Shown in pieces: positions 19,734 to 28,593 of a DNA stretch of 37,433 nucleotides. Positions within the stretch are counted from its first letter, which is position 1; each line of letters starts with the position of its first letter. The stretch comes from a virus: positions 1 to 37,433 of the IMG/VR virus record IMGVR_UViG_3300025853_000014; one strand, given 5' to 3'. A model generated the notes under the pieces. The model saw nothing but the letters and a program-made list of their open reading frames with translations, made no database searches and was not told the DNA's origin. The position numbers and the translations under genes were made by a program.

Positions 19734-21086
19734 ATGGCACTCACAGTTCAGACAGATGTAAGTGGGAACGTAATTTACCCTTCCTACAACCCGATAAGGT
19801 TCGGGGTCGAATCCTCAAGCACTTCCGAGGACAACTACAAGACAATCGTTTATATTCATCGCGATCCGTCAGGAGATGACGAGAAGGTAGCGGAATTGCG
19901 GTATGACATAAGACCTAGCACGAATGCGGTTCTAGTGGACGTAAGTAAGATCACACAAAGTTTCGTAAGCACAGACATTGCTAATGTAGTGGCTGAGACT
20001 GTAGGCGGGGCAACAGAGTCTAGTGACTACGAGGAATGGAAGGTAGCGTTCCAAGAGTACTTTGGGGCTATCCCGGCAGCAACAGGTAGCGTGGTGAGTG
20101 GCACTACTTTCTACACTTGCAACGGGGCATTCAGATTTGAAGAGTGGAAAGACTACAACTACTACGCATCTGAGGGTAATTGGGTAGTGTTAGCAGATGA
20201 CACGGCAGCAAGTATTGTGAGCAGCAATATATGGATGCACGATTGGGGTAACGTACACACTACCTCAACAGGCGCTACAGGGTTAGAGGCTAGTTCTCTC
20301 ACCCGAGACCTAAATTGGCTACCTATCCAAGCGGGGCAATACCTCCCTATACGATGGAGGAAGTCGGACTACACCGAGGGTGGTATATACATAAACCTGT
20401 ATGACGAGAACTTTAGCCTAAACCACCAAGACGGAGTAGATTGGATAAATGCTCCGAGCGAGTACTGTGTGCGCTCTATGAATGTCGGTACGGACGAATT
20501 GAACGCTACAGCGGGTATAACGTTCACGGTAAACACAGATGATAAGTACATGGCTGTTTGTTGGTATGATCCTGACGATTCCGGTGGTGGCGCAGCAATA
20601 AGACGAGGAAGCAATTTCTTGTTGTATGAGATTGACCACACACCTTGCGACACGTACACGAATTACGAGATCCTGTGGCTAAACCGATTGGGTGGCATTG
20701 ATTCCTATGTGTTCACAGGAAGACCATATAAGAACTATGAGTGGGAGAATAGTCGGTATATGAGGAATACAGTATCAATCAACACAGATGGTTCTACTAT
20801 TACTGATAATCTACACGCTAGGAAGATGGGTACAGACTCTACCCGAACGAAGAGAAAGTACAAAGTGAATAGCCGAATAATCCCTGCATGGATGGCAGAG
20901 GGGTTCGCTGACCTATTCTCTAGCCCTATGGTTTGGTGGAGGCGCACAACCGAAACGAGCAACCAGCTTATTCAGATTGTGCCGCAAGGAAGTATGTACG
21001 AAGTGAAGAACTCGGTAGGAGACAAAGCATTCAACATTGAACTCGATTTTGTAATAGATAGCAAAGACGTAAGACAGAGAGGATGA
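19734..21086 (+). CDS. Putative distal tail protein, 450 aa
   Basis: A 450-residue beta-rich protein with few charged helices (RFGVESSSTSEDN, YIHRDPSG, NYEILWLNRLGGIDSYVFTG, NIELDFVIDSKDV). The LWLNRLGG...YVFTG stretch is, as I recall, seen in tail proteins of Bacteroidota phages. It is followed with ATGA overlap by a large tail tip protein. Role by position: distal tail or baseplate hub component. Start at 19734 is fixed by late promoter b, probably leaderless. Confidence 0.6.
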   Translation: MALTVQTDVSGNVIYPSYNPIRFGVESSSTSEDNYKTIVYIHRDPSGDDEKVAELRYDIRPSTNAVLVDVSKITQSFVSTDIANVVAETVGGATESSDYEEWKVAFQEYFGAIPAATGSVVSGTTFYTCNGAFRFEEWKDYNYYASEGNWVVLADDTAASIVSSNIWMHDWGNVHTTSTGATGLEASSLTRDLNWLPIQAGQYLPIRWRKSDYTEGGIYINLYDENFSLNHQDGVDWINAPSEYCVRSMNVGTDELNATAGITFTVNTDDKYMAVCWYDPDDSGGGAAIRRGSNFLLYEIDHTPCDTYTNYEILWLNRLGGIDSYVFTGRPYKNYEWENSRYMRNTVSINTDGSTITDNLHARKMGTDSTRTKRKYKVNSRIIPAWMAEGFADLFSSPMVWWRRTTETSNQLIQIVPQGSMYEVKNSVGDKAFNIELDFVIDSKDVRQRG

Positions 21087-23995
21087 TCGTAATTGGAGGG
21101 CAGATAATCAATGCGGAAGTAGACGAACCCGTAGTAATCACAAAAGAGATTGCGCCACTAGAGGACATAAGCTCTAGGACTGGGTTCTACTCTAAGACAT
21201 TTAGCATAGTAGGTGATACTGAGGCGAATAAAGTCTTTAACCACCTATTCGACACGAACATTATCGTTCAGAATACGTCAACAGAGAACTTCACACCGGA
21301 CTTTAACCCGAACCTAAAGGCTAGTTTTCAGCATTGGGTAGATGATTTGGTCACGTTCCAAGGGTTCTGTAAGCTAGATAACATAACTATTGAGGACGAG
21401 AAGGTGGTGTATCACTTGACTGCGTTCGGTGGTGCGGGTGAGTTCTTTGAAGAGGTGGGCGAGAAGAGATTGGGGGACTTAGACATTTCAGCGTACAACC
21501 ACTCTTTCACGAGGGCAAATGTGGTGGCATCCTGGTCAAACGACTATACAGACGGATACGTGTACCCGATGATTGATTACGGGCATAAGTATCAGCGTAA
21601 TTGGTGGAGTTGGACAGAGTTCAGACCCGCAGTATTTGTTAAAGCGGTTTGGGATCAGATATTTACAGAGGCGGGGTGGAGTTACGAATCCACATTCCTA
21701 TCTACGGATAACTTCGAGAAGTTAATAATACCTAGTCCTAGTGCATCCGTAAAGCTAACCAATAGCGAGATAAATGACCTCACATTTACGGTAGCTAATG
21801 ACGCTCCTTTCAGTATCCCGAACAGTAGGGATCTCAGTCTAGCAACCCCGTTCGAATTCCCGCTAGATACGGGGTCTTTACTTGCGAACGTCTTACAGAA
21901 CACATCGGGAACAGAGTGGGATACCTCTAGTTACGATTACACAGCGGCAGGGGATGTGACTTGTGCGTTTAGAATAAAATTCATTGCAGACGTGGAGTAC
22001 GTTGGGGCTAGTCCAATATCTTCCGTAGGGGCGGTTAGGGCTAAGTTCTCTATAATAAGGAATAGAGGGGGTGTATATAGAAGACTTGAGACATTTGAGA
22101 TAGGCAACTACTTCACATTTACATTCTTTTCAACCACACTATCAGCGGGTAGCACTTCAACAAATACCGAGGACATAAACTTAACAACCTCAGAGCATGA
22201 CATAGAGGATGGTGACATTATTTTTGTATCGCTGACAGATATAGAAATTCAAACAGTTGGGGGTGCGGGTATGGCTATATCTGGCATAGACGGTGATTGG
22301 AATATAAATGTACAAGCTGGGTCGCTTTTTGGGAACGTGGTAAATCCCACCATGAAGAATGGGCAGACGGTGACATTGGCGAGAGCTATACCGGATTGGA
22401 CTCAGCGTGAGTTTATGCGAAACATCTCTAAGATGTTCAACCTATACATTGAGCAAACAGGGGATAGAACCTTACTTATAGAGCCTAGAGATGAGGGTTA
22501 CTTGCAGTCAACTAAGGAGGATTGGACAGATATACTCGCATACGACAAGGAGCGCAAAATCACTCCAATGGGAGAGTTGAACAAGAAGGAGTATTACTTC
22601 ACATGGAATGAGGATGATGATATATGGAACACCATATATACGGATTCATGGGATGGCGATATATACGGAGACAAGCGCGTGTATGTCAACAACGACTTTC
22701 AGACGGATGTAGAAGAGATTAAGCTAGATTTTGCCCCTACGGTTTTGTCAAACTCGAAGGCGGGTAATATACCAAACAACAGGGTGATCTCAGATATGTC
22801 CTTCTATAAGGATGATGGTCTACCCGAAATTCAAGAGGCGAAGCCGAGAATCATTTACTATGGCGGTTTGATAAGTGGAGATCCTTGGACGTTAGTGAAT
22901 GGAAACCAAGTGGGAGCAGCTACGGATGTAATATACACCACATACCCGTATGCGGGGCATTTAGACAACCCGATCACACCAACGTATGACTTCCTGTGGT
23001 TCTTCCCGAAGAACATATTTTACAACAGAGCTTATGGGTCTTCGGATTACCCACAATACCCAAACAGGAATCTATATACCCTGTATTGGTATCGGTTCAT
23101 CCAGGAAATAACTGACAAAGACTCAAAGATATTTGAGGGGTGGTTCGACTTGAGCTATTACGATTGGGTAAACCTGTCATTCAGAAAGCTATACCATTTC
23201 CTTGATGCAGATTGGAGGCTTGTAAGTGTGAGTGACTATGATCTCGAAAAAGGAGGGCTAACATACTGCAAGTTCCTCAAAGCAGGGGCGTGGGTGAATC
23301 CAACCTATGACCGATACAAACTCAATACGGGTTACGGAGAGACGGATGATAACGGAGACACTTTGCCATTCATATATAGGGGTGAGGGGAGTGGTGGCAA
23401 CAAATTCCCACAAGAGAAAGATTGGGGTGACGGGAATACTATAGGTGGTCGGGTCGGTTTTGTGTATGGCGATGCTAACTTAATAGGCACAGGGACTGCT
23501 GGTTTTGCATTAATGAACGCATCTGGGAACAATGTCCAGGCTAGTGGTGCTGTGCTGATAAACACCGATGGCAGAGATGTTTTTAGAGATAATGAAGTTT
23601 GGATCAACGACATAAACTACGAGAGGTATCAAGAGTTCACTTTCGATAATAGCGTATTCAATACGTTGGCGGCAACGCCTATACAGTTCTTACCCGACTT
23701 AGAGGACAACCAATTCTACGACATAACTAGAATCACAGAGAAGCTGGACTATGACGGAACTGCCTATGCGGACGGGGGTGTGCGAATAATTAAGACGGTT
23801 ACATCGGGAACTACGCTTGGAACACTTGTGGGGTCTATGACGGGAACGGCAGATGCGGTTTATTACTCTTCACTAACGCCTCCACTATCACCCGACTTAG
23901 GTGAGGGCGTAGAGATTATGGTTGATTCAACAGAGTTTACGGGTAGTGGGGGTGATGTGACTTACAGAGTTTATTACAGAATAATCGAGACATAA
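21083..23995 (+). CDS. Tail tip / baseplate protein (Tal-like), 970 aa
   Basis: A 970-residue protein with an N-terminal region typical of Bacteroidota phage tail tips: EDISSRTGFYSKTFSIVGDT, FNPNLKASF, YNHSFTR, VYPMIDYGH and AVFVKAVWDQIFTEAGW. A beta-rich centre and a Gly-rich C-terminus (VGFVYGDANLIGTGTAGF, then GSGGDVTYRVYYRI) follow. No peptidase motif is visible. It probably forms the tail tip that contacts the cell and extends toward the fibres. It is immediately before the tape measure gene (TAATG overlap). Confidence 0.65.
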   Translation: MIVIGGQIINAEVDEPVVITKEIAPLEDISSRTGFYSKTFSIVGDTEANKVFNHLFDTNIIVQNTSTENFTPDFNPNLKASFQHWVDDLVTFQGFCKLDNITIEDEKVVYHLTAFGGAGEFFEEVGEKRLGDLDISAYNHSFTRANVVASWSNDYTDGYVYPMIDYGHKYQRNWWSWTEFRPAVFVKAVWDQIFTEAGWSYESTFLSTDNFEKLIIPSPSASVKLTNSEINDLTFTVANDAPFSIPNSRDLSLATPFEFPLDTGSLLANVLQNTSGTEWDTSSYDYTAAGDVTCAFRIKFIADVEYVGASPISSVGAVRAKFSIIRNRGGVYRRLETFEIGNYFTFTFFSTTLSAGSTSTNTEDINLTTSEHDIEDGDIIFVSLTDIEIQTVGGAGMAISGIDGDWNINVQAGSLFGNVVNPTMKNGQTVTLARAIPDWTQREFMRNISKMFNLYIEQTGDRTLLIEPRDEGYLQSTKEDWTDILAYDKERKITPMGELNKKEYYFTWNEDDDIWNTIYTDSWDGDIYGDKRVYVNNDFQTDVEEIKLDFAPTVLSNSKAGNIPNNRVISDMSFYKDDGLPEIQEAKPRIIYYGGLISGDPWTLVNGNQVGAATDVIYTTYPYAGHLDNPITPTYDFLWFFPKNIFYNRAYGSSDYPQYPNRNLYTLYWYRFIQEITDKDSKIFEGWFDLSYYDWVNLSFRKLYHFLDADWRLVSVSDYDLEKGGLTYCKFLKAGAWVNPTYDRYKLNTGYGETDDNGDTLPFIYRGEGSGGNKFPQEKDWGDGNTIGGRVGFVYGDANLIGTGTAGFALMNASGNNVQASGAVLINTDGRDVFRDNEVWINDINYERYQEFTFDNSVFNTLAATPIQFLPDLEDNQFYDITRITEKLDYDGTAYADGGVRIIKTVTSGTTLGTLVGSMTGTADAVYYSSLTPPLSPDLGEGVEIMVDSTEFTGSGGDVTYRVYYRIIET

Positions 23996-25767
23996 TGGCG
24001 AAACTGAAAGAGATAACGCTAAAAATGGTCGTTGACAATGAGGGCAACGTCCAAAGCCTTGATGCCACAACTCGAGCGATGAAACGTGCCGAGAAACAAG
24101 TCAAGAAACTTAATAAGGAAACAGAAGAAAGTACATCTAATCTCGGCAAACAAAGCAAGGCTACAAATCTAGCAGGGCAGTCGGCTTTAGAGATGTCTCG
24201 TATCGCTTCGGACGCGGCTTACGGCATGAGGGGGATGGCAAACAACATTGGTCAGGTTGCTACGATGATGGGAGAGCTTTCAAAACAGGCACCAAAAGGA
24301 ATAAACGCTATGGGCAGATTGCAGTTTATGGGGAGGGAGCTTGGTGCGGCACTAATGGGACCGATGGGGGTTATAGTCGCAATACAGGGGCTATTGTCGC
24401 TATTGACAATATGGGAGTCTCGAACAAATAAGCAGGCTGAAGCTCAGAAGTCTTTAAATGAGGCGTTGCAGGAAAGCATAGTGTCGATTGATGAAAGGCG
24501 AGCCAAGATAGAGGCATTGATAAGTCAGATGGACGATAGTGACCCTCTCGAAATATTTGACCCAGAAGTAGCTAGACAAGCAATGAAAGAGCTAGAGAAG
24601 GAGATTCCTAACTTTAAAAAGCTGCAAGAAAGGTTCACCGATGACGAAATAGCCAAGAAGTATACGGAATACTTAGAGAACATGAAGCGAGAGGGTATTG
24701 AGGCTAAGAGGGTGGCAAAATATAGAGAAGAATTAAATAAGATTAAGGCTAAGGGTGAAGATATGTCTTTGGTCGAAGCCGAAAGGTGGAAAGAATTAAA
24801 GAATGAGTTAATTCCAGAAGCGCAGAGAGCGTTGGAGACTTACCAATTCCTCAGATTGAAGGGGGAGCAGCTTTTCGGAAAACAGAATGGTGGTAAAGCT
24901 AAAAAACGCGGGTATGTGGTGGAATTTTACGGAAAGCCTGCGGGTGAAATATTGCTAGAGGCAAAGCAATTTAATGATGCCTTAATAGCACTACAAACCG
25001 ATGCTGTAACTGAGTGGGAGGAGAAAGAGAAGGCAAGAATCAAGGAATTCTACTCAGGACTTATGGCTGAGTCAATGGAAGGCACTACTATATCAGAGGA
25101 GCAAATAGCCCAACTACAAGCTGATGAATTAGCTGCCCTAGATATTGTGGAGCAACAGGCTATTGATAAAAGGGAAATGCTATGGCAGGATCACCTAGAC
25201 TGGATGGCTGAAAAGGATGCGGAGTTTGTCAAACGACAAAGGGAAACAGATGAAAAAGCCTTAAAATTGATGATGGAGGATTTTAACAATCGCATAGAAA
25301 AGCAACAATTCTTCACATCAGCTATTGGAGCTATAATGGCAAATAGTATAGAGTTTATAGGCGGGTTAGCTGAAAAGAACACTAAGAACGAGGAAAGGCT
25401 ATTCAAGATACAGAAGCAAGTAGCGATAGCCACCACTATCATAGACACAATAGTTGCAGCACAGAGGGCATACACAAGCCAACTAAATCCTCTTGATCCA
25501 ACATCAATAGTAAAAGCTAAGATAGCTGCTGCTGTTGCTATAACGGCAGGTATGGCTAGAGTCGCTGCAATAAGAGCTCAGAAGCTACCATCAAAAACAA
25601 CTGACTCTGTTTCTGCCGAAGGTACAATGCCTGTAACAACAACAGGGTTCTCAAACCTAAGTGGCGGGGAAACACCAGGTTCAGCAGTCAGAGTATATGT
25701 TTTAGAGCATGACATCCGAACAACCACAGACAAGGTGAGCAAGACTAAGGTTCGCTCCCGACTCTAA
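23995..25767 (+). CDS. Tape measure protein
   Basis: A 590-residue protein with a long coiled-coil N-terminus (LDATTRAMKRAEKQVKKLNKETEE), an Ala/Met-rich hydrophobic stretch (GAALMGPMGVIVAIQGLLSLLTIW) at about 120-142, more coiled coil, a second hydrophobic region around 440-530 and a Ser/Thr-rich C-terminus. These are features of tape measure proteins, which set tail length; at about 0.15 nm per residue this predicts a tail near 90 nm. It lies after the distal tail genes, a reversed order compared with lambda. Confidence 0.8.
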   Translation: MAKLKEITLKMVVDNEGNVQSLDATTRAMKRAEKQVKKLNKETEESTSNLGKQSKATNLAGQSALEMSRIASDAAYGMRGMANNIGQVATMMGELSKQAPKGINAMGRLQFMGRELGAALMGPMGVIVAIQGLLSLLTIWESRTNKQAEAQKSLNEALQESIVSIDERRAKIEALISQMDDSDPLEIFDPEVARQAMKELEKEIPNFKKLQERFTDDEIAKKYTEYLENMKREGIEAKRVAKYREELNKIKAKGEDMSLVEAERWKELKNELIPEAQRALETYQFLRLKGEQLFGKQNGGKAKKRGYVVEFYGKPAGEILLEAKQFNDALIALQTDAVTEWEEKEKARIKEFYSGLMAESMEGTTISEEQIAQLQADELAALDIVEQQAIDKREMLWQDHLDWMAEKDAEFVKRQRETDEKALKLMMEDFNNRIEKQQFFTSAIGAIMANSIEFIGGLAEKNTKNEERLFKIQKQVAIATTIIDTIVAAQRAYTSQLNPLDPTSIVKAKIAAAVAITAGMARVAAIRAQKLPSKTTDSVSAEGTMPVTTTGFSNLSGGETPGSAVRVYVLEHDIRTTTDKVSKTKVRSRL

Positions 25768-25768
25768 T

Positions 25769-25798
25769 TAGACAGATAGCCGTACATAGCACTTATAG
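25769..25798 (+). promoter_or_regulatory. Late promoter candidate c, protease gene
   Basis: TAGACA at 25769-25774, 18-base spacer ending GCAC, TTATAG at 25793-25798. The A of the start codon is at 25805, seven bases after the -10. Confidence 0.55.
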
Positions 25799-25804
25799 TT
25801 ATGT

Positions 25805-26425
25805 ATGGACAATATACCAATTTTCGACATTGTATTTGATGAGGTGAATGGTGGAGTAAATACTGTGAGTCTCGTTTCTAGCCCTGCTATGGAGAGCGCA
25901 TGGTTGGCATTTAATCACAGCACAGCTCAATACAAACTGCAATCAGAGGAGAAACGCTTAATCTTAGGAGCGTTACTGATTCCCGACAAGCTGGTTCTTA
26001 GACGAGACGATTCGGGCAACCCGTTCTTCATACGCTTTAGTAAGGATGTAATCGAGAAGACTGTCTACAAGTACTTCAAGACATCTAAGACAAACAACAC
26101 GAATGCGGAGCATGACCAGGAGTGGACACTTGACGGTGTTTATATGGTAAGCTCTTTCATTAAGGATAGCTCTATGGGTATCAATCCTCCTGTGGAACTT
26201 CAAGATCACCCGGACGGGACTTGGTTCGGAATGTTCAGAGTAGAGGATGATGAGGTTTGGGAAAGATACATCAAGGAAGGCGTATTCACAGGGTTCAGCA
26301 TTGAGGGCATCTACTCTCTAGCAGACACGGGCGAGTCCGCATCGTTGGCAATGAGCAAGGAGGATAAGGAGCTAGAAGAACTAGCTGATATGATCTTGAG
26401 CAAATTAGACACTTTAGTAGACTAA
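25805..26425 (+). CDS. Prohead protease, XkdF-like (Peptidase_S78_2 type)
   Basis: A 206-residue protein: VSSPAMESAWLAF, then LILGALLIPDKLVLRRDDSGNPFFIRFSKDVIEK, NAEHDQEW, VYMVSSFIKDSSMG, PDGTWFGMFRVEDDEVWERYIKEGVFTGFSIEG. This sequence order matches XkdF-like proteins, small serine-protease-like head maturation proteases. The HD in NAEHD fits the conserved His. It lies before the scaffold and capsid genes, as expected for a maturation protease. Confidence 0.75.
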   Translation: MDNIPIFDIVFDEVNGGVNTVSLVSSPAMESAWLAFNHSTAQYKLQSEEKRLILGALLIPDKLVLRRDDSGNPFFIRFSKDVIEKTVYKYFKTSKTNNTNAEHDQEWTLDGVYMVSSFIKDSSMGINPPVELQDHPDGTWFGMFRVEDDEVWERYIKEGVFTGFSIEGIYSLADTGESASLAMSKEDKELEELADMILSKLDTLVD

Positions 26426-26435
26426 TCACTTATAT
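26406..26435 (+). promoter_or_regulatory. Late promoter candidate d, scaffold gene
   Basis: TAGACA at 26406-26411, 18-base spacer ending TCAC, TTATAT at 26430-26435. The start codon of the scaffold gene is at 26443, eight bases after. Confidence 0.55.
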
Positions 26436-26442
26436 AGATAGA

Positions 26443-26844
26443 ATGGAAGAAAAAAAGAACAAGCTACTCGCCTTCTTGAAGTCACTCGTTTCTGAGGAGA
26501 CTGTAGAGGAAGTCGAGGTGGAGGCTTCCACAGAGGAAACTCCCGAAGCTGAAACAGACGAAACTCCAAGCGCGGAAGCAGATGCTCTCAATAAGCTCTC
26601 TGAGACAGTTGCTGCACTCGCTGAGAAGGTAGAAGGGTTTGAAGCAAGACTTTCTGAGGTTTCTAAGGAGCGTGACGAAGCGAAAGCTGAGAACGCAGAA
26701 ATCAAAGAACAAGCTGCTGAACTACTTGCAGAAATGAGCAAAGTTCCTGCGGTAGAAACTCCTGCAAAGACACCTTCGACTAAGGAGATGACACGAGCAG
26801 AGAGAGCAATCGCAATGGGTAACGTACTACTTAAAAAGAAATAA
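26443..26844 (+). CDS. Scaffold-like protein, 133 aa
   Basis: A Glu/Ala-rich, largely helical protein (AEADALNKLSETVAALAEKVEGFEARLSEVSKERDEAK) with a coiled-coil centre and a basic C-terminus. Such proteins between a protease and the major capsid gene are usually scaffolds that are degraded during head maturation. The acidic Thr-rich N-terminal region agrees. No exact family. Confidence 0.7.
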   Translation: MEEKKNKLLAFLKSLVSEETVEEVEVEASTEETPEAETDETPSAEADALNKLSETVAALAEKVEGFEARLSEVSKERDEAKAENAEIKEQAAELLAEMSKVPAVETPAKTPSTKEMTRAERAIAMGNVLLKKK

Positions 26845-26846
26845 CA

Positions 26847-27794
26847 ATGTCATTTGACGTATCATCATTAACGAATTATGTGGATCAGTCCTCAACGGAA
26901 TTGCTCCACCGCCTATATTTCGAGGGGACTACACAAGAGTATGTGAGTTTCCAAACGGGCGTAAAACACAAAGATGCTTTGCAGCTCTTCGATCTTACTG
27001 CATATCCGCAGGACGATAGTTGCTCAAACACAGCATCAGGATCAACCACTTTCACACAGGCAGAAATCACAGTTGTAGGTATCAAGTACTTCGACTCTCT
27101 TTGCCCTATCGACTTGGAAGCTAAATGGACTCAGAACTTGCTCCGTCAAGGTGCTAACGCACAGCAAGAGTCTTTGACTTTCGAGGAAGATGTAGCGATG
27201 GGAATCTTGTCTTTGGTACAAGAGAACAACGAGACTGTAATTTGGCAAGGTAACGATGCGGGTTCTAACACAGACCCTATCACCAACAAATTCGATGGCT
27301 TTATGCAGCTTATCGACGATGCGGGTACAGCAACAGCCGGTAACACCAACTCAGTATCAGCTATTTCTGCTACTGCTTCGGATAACACCAACGCTGTAAC
27401 AATCGTAAACGCAATGATTGATGCTCGTCCGGCTCGACTGAGACGTAAGCAAAATCAAGTATTGTTCTGTGGAACTGACACGTTTGACAAGTGGGTAACT
27501 GCACAGATCGCCCAAAACAACTTCCACATTGACCAAACTCAATGGGTGAACTACTCGGTTCAAATCCCTGGCAAGAATGTCACTTTGGTGGGTGTTCACG
27601 GTCTTGACGGAACGAACCGAATGGTTCTTGGGCAGACAAGCAACTTCTACATTGGAGTTGACGGAATGAATGACCATGAGGTATTCGACATTTGGTACTC
27701 CAAAGACGATGACGTAATCTACTACAAGGTTCGTTTCAAACTTGGTGTTCAAATCGCTCGTATTGCTGACTTGGTTGAGTTTACATTATCTTAA
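26847..27794 (+). CDS. Major capsid protein
   Basis: A 315-residue protein directly after protease and scaffold. Features: SLTNYVDQSSTELLHRLYFEGTT at the N-terminus, a beta-rich middle with YFDSLCPIDLEAKWTQ and TFEEDVAMGILSLVQEN, then a C-terminus with VRFKLGVQIARIADLVEF. The order and the alternating segments are consistent with HK97-like capsid proteins. No processing motif is recognised. Confidence 0.78.
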   Translation: MSFDVSSLTNYVDQSSTELLHRLYFEGTTQEYVSFQTGVKHKDALQLFDLTAYPQDDSCSNTASGSTTFTQAEITVVGIKYFDSLCPIDLEAKWTQNLLRQGANAQQESLTFEEDVAMGILSLVQENNETVIWQGNDAGSNTDPITNKFDGFMQLIDDAGTATAGNTNSVSAISATASDNTNAVTIVNAMIDARPARLRRKQNQVLFCGTDTFDKWVTAQIAQNNFHIDQTQWVNYSVQIPGKNVTLVGVHGLDGTNRMVLGQTSNFYIGVDGMNDHEVFDIWYSKDDDVIYYKVRFKLGVQIARIADLVEFTLS

Positions 27795-27807
27795 TAGAAT
27801 CTGAATT

Positions 27808-28329
27808 ATGGCTTGTGAATTAACAACCGGTGTAAGCGTTGGGTGTAAGGACTCAGCGGGTGGAATCAAGGAGGTGTACTTTGCTAATAAAAGTAACGTC
27901 TCAGGAATCTCTGTGACTGCCGATGGAACTGTGTCGGGGATCACTAACAGCGGTAGTTGGTACAAATACGAGCCTCGCAATGCTACTTCGGCAATGATGG
28001 ATAACCCACAGGTTAATCGTCAGAACGGAACGGCATTCTATCAACAAGGTGTAAACTTAGTTCTCACCAAGATGGAACAAGCTAAACGCAACGAGATCAT
28101 CCTCCTTGCTAAAGCGAATATGCATATCATTGTGAAGGATCAGAACGATAAGTACTGGCTACTTGGGCAAGATAATGGAATGGAGATGGAGAACTCTGAG
28201 GTAGGAACGGGTACAGAATTAGGGGACAGAAACGGGTACACCCTCAACTTCGAGGGGAAAGAGCCTGAACCTGCTCCTGAGATTCAGTATGCTGCTTTCA
28301 GCGCAGATGTCTCAGTCACACAAATCTAG
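27808..28329 (+). CDS. Putative major tail tube protein, 173 aa
   Basis: A 173-residue beta-rich protein starting MACELTTGVSVGCKDSAGGIKEVYFANKSN, with GCKDSAGGIKEVYF and later WLLGQDNGMEME and GTELGDRNGYTLNFEGKEP. I recall similar short proteins in Bacteroidota phages as tail tube or virion proteins. It follows the capsid gene and is followed by a terminator. The tail chaperone and tape measure genes are far upstream, which is unusual. Confidence 0.6.
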   Translation: MACELTTGVSVGCKDSAGGIKEVYFANKSNVSGISVTADGTVSGITNSGSWYKYEPRNATSAMMDNPQVNRQNGTAFYQQGVNLVLTKMEQAKRNEIILLAKANMHIIVKDQNDKYWLLGQDNGMEMENSEVGTGTELGDRNGYTLNFEGKEPEPAPEIQYAAFSADVSVTQI

Positions 28330-28352
28330 TCATCACTCTCATATATCGGTAG

Positions 28353-28381
28353 AAGCCCCTCTTTGGGGCTTTTACTTTTTT
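28353..28381 (+). terminator. Rho-independent terminator after capsid and tail tube genes
   Basis: AAGCCCC (28353-28359), loop, GGGGCTT (28365-28371), then a T-rich tract. It ends the transcript that begins at the scaffold or protease gene. Confidence 0.88.
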
Positions 28382-28408
28382 ATGACACTTCGTATTGTTT
28401 TTTGTTCG

Positions 28409-28416
28409 TATATTTG
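28409..28416 (+). promoter_or_regulatory. -7 box before the small noncoding RNA
   Basis: TATATTTG matches TAnnTTTG. There is no start codon with a good frame downstream before the terminator at 28530; the transcript would begin near 28422. Confidence 0.55.
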
Positions 28417-28421
28417 CGATA

Positions 28422-28558
28422 TAAAGTTATTTAAATCTAAGTTTTTAGGCGGGTATTAACGAATAACAAACTTGGGGAAGCGACTTATTTTTCACCACCC
28501 GCCAAAATATTGTTTCATGTTGTGTTTTGAGCCTCGGCAGAAATGTCGGGGCTTTTTT
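28422..28558 (+). ncRNA. Candidate small noncoding RNA with a pseudoknot, about 137 nt
   Basis: Between the box at 28409 and the terminator at 28530 no gene is present. GTTATT at 28426-28431 can pair with AATAAC at 28462-28467, and GGCGGGT at 28448-28454 with ACCCGCC at 28497-28503; their order on the strand (1-2-1-2) makes an H-type pseudoknot. A 9-base-pair hairpin with T-run closes it. Promoter, compact fold and terminator are what one expects for an independent RNA. Family not recognised. Confidence 0.6.
28530..28558 (+). terminator. Terminator of the small noncoding RNA
   Basis: AGCCTCGGC (28530-28538), six-base loop, GTCGGGGCT (28545-28553) with a T-G and a G-T pair, then T to 28558. 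It lies directly before late promoter e. Confidence 0.9.
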
Positions 28559-28587
28559 GTGACACTTTTGCCACTTAACACTTATAT
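28559..28587 (+). promoter_or_regulatory. Late promoter candidate e, before the portal gene
   Basis: GTGACA at 28559-28564, 17-base spacer ending ACAC, TTATAT at 28582-28587. The start codon A is at 28594, seven bases after the -10. The spacer end and the -10 region are nearly the same as in promoter b. Confidence 0.6.
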
Positions 28588-28593
28588 ATATGT

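Noticed and set aside
19797-19822. A tRNA T-loop-like string (GGTTCGGGGTCGAATCC)
   Set aside because: It lies inside the tail gene reading frame and no acceptor, D or anticodon stems surround it.
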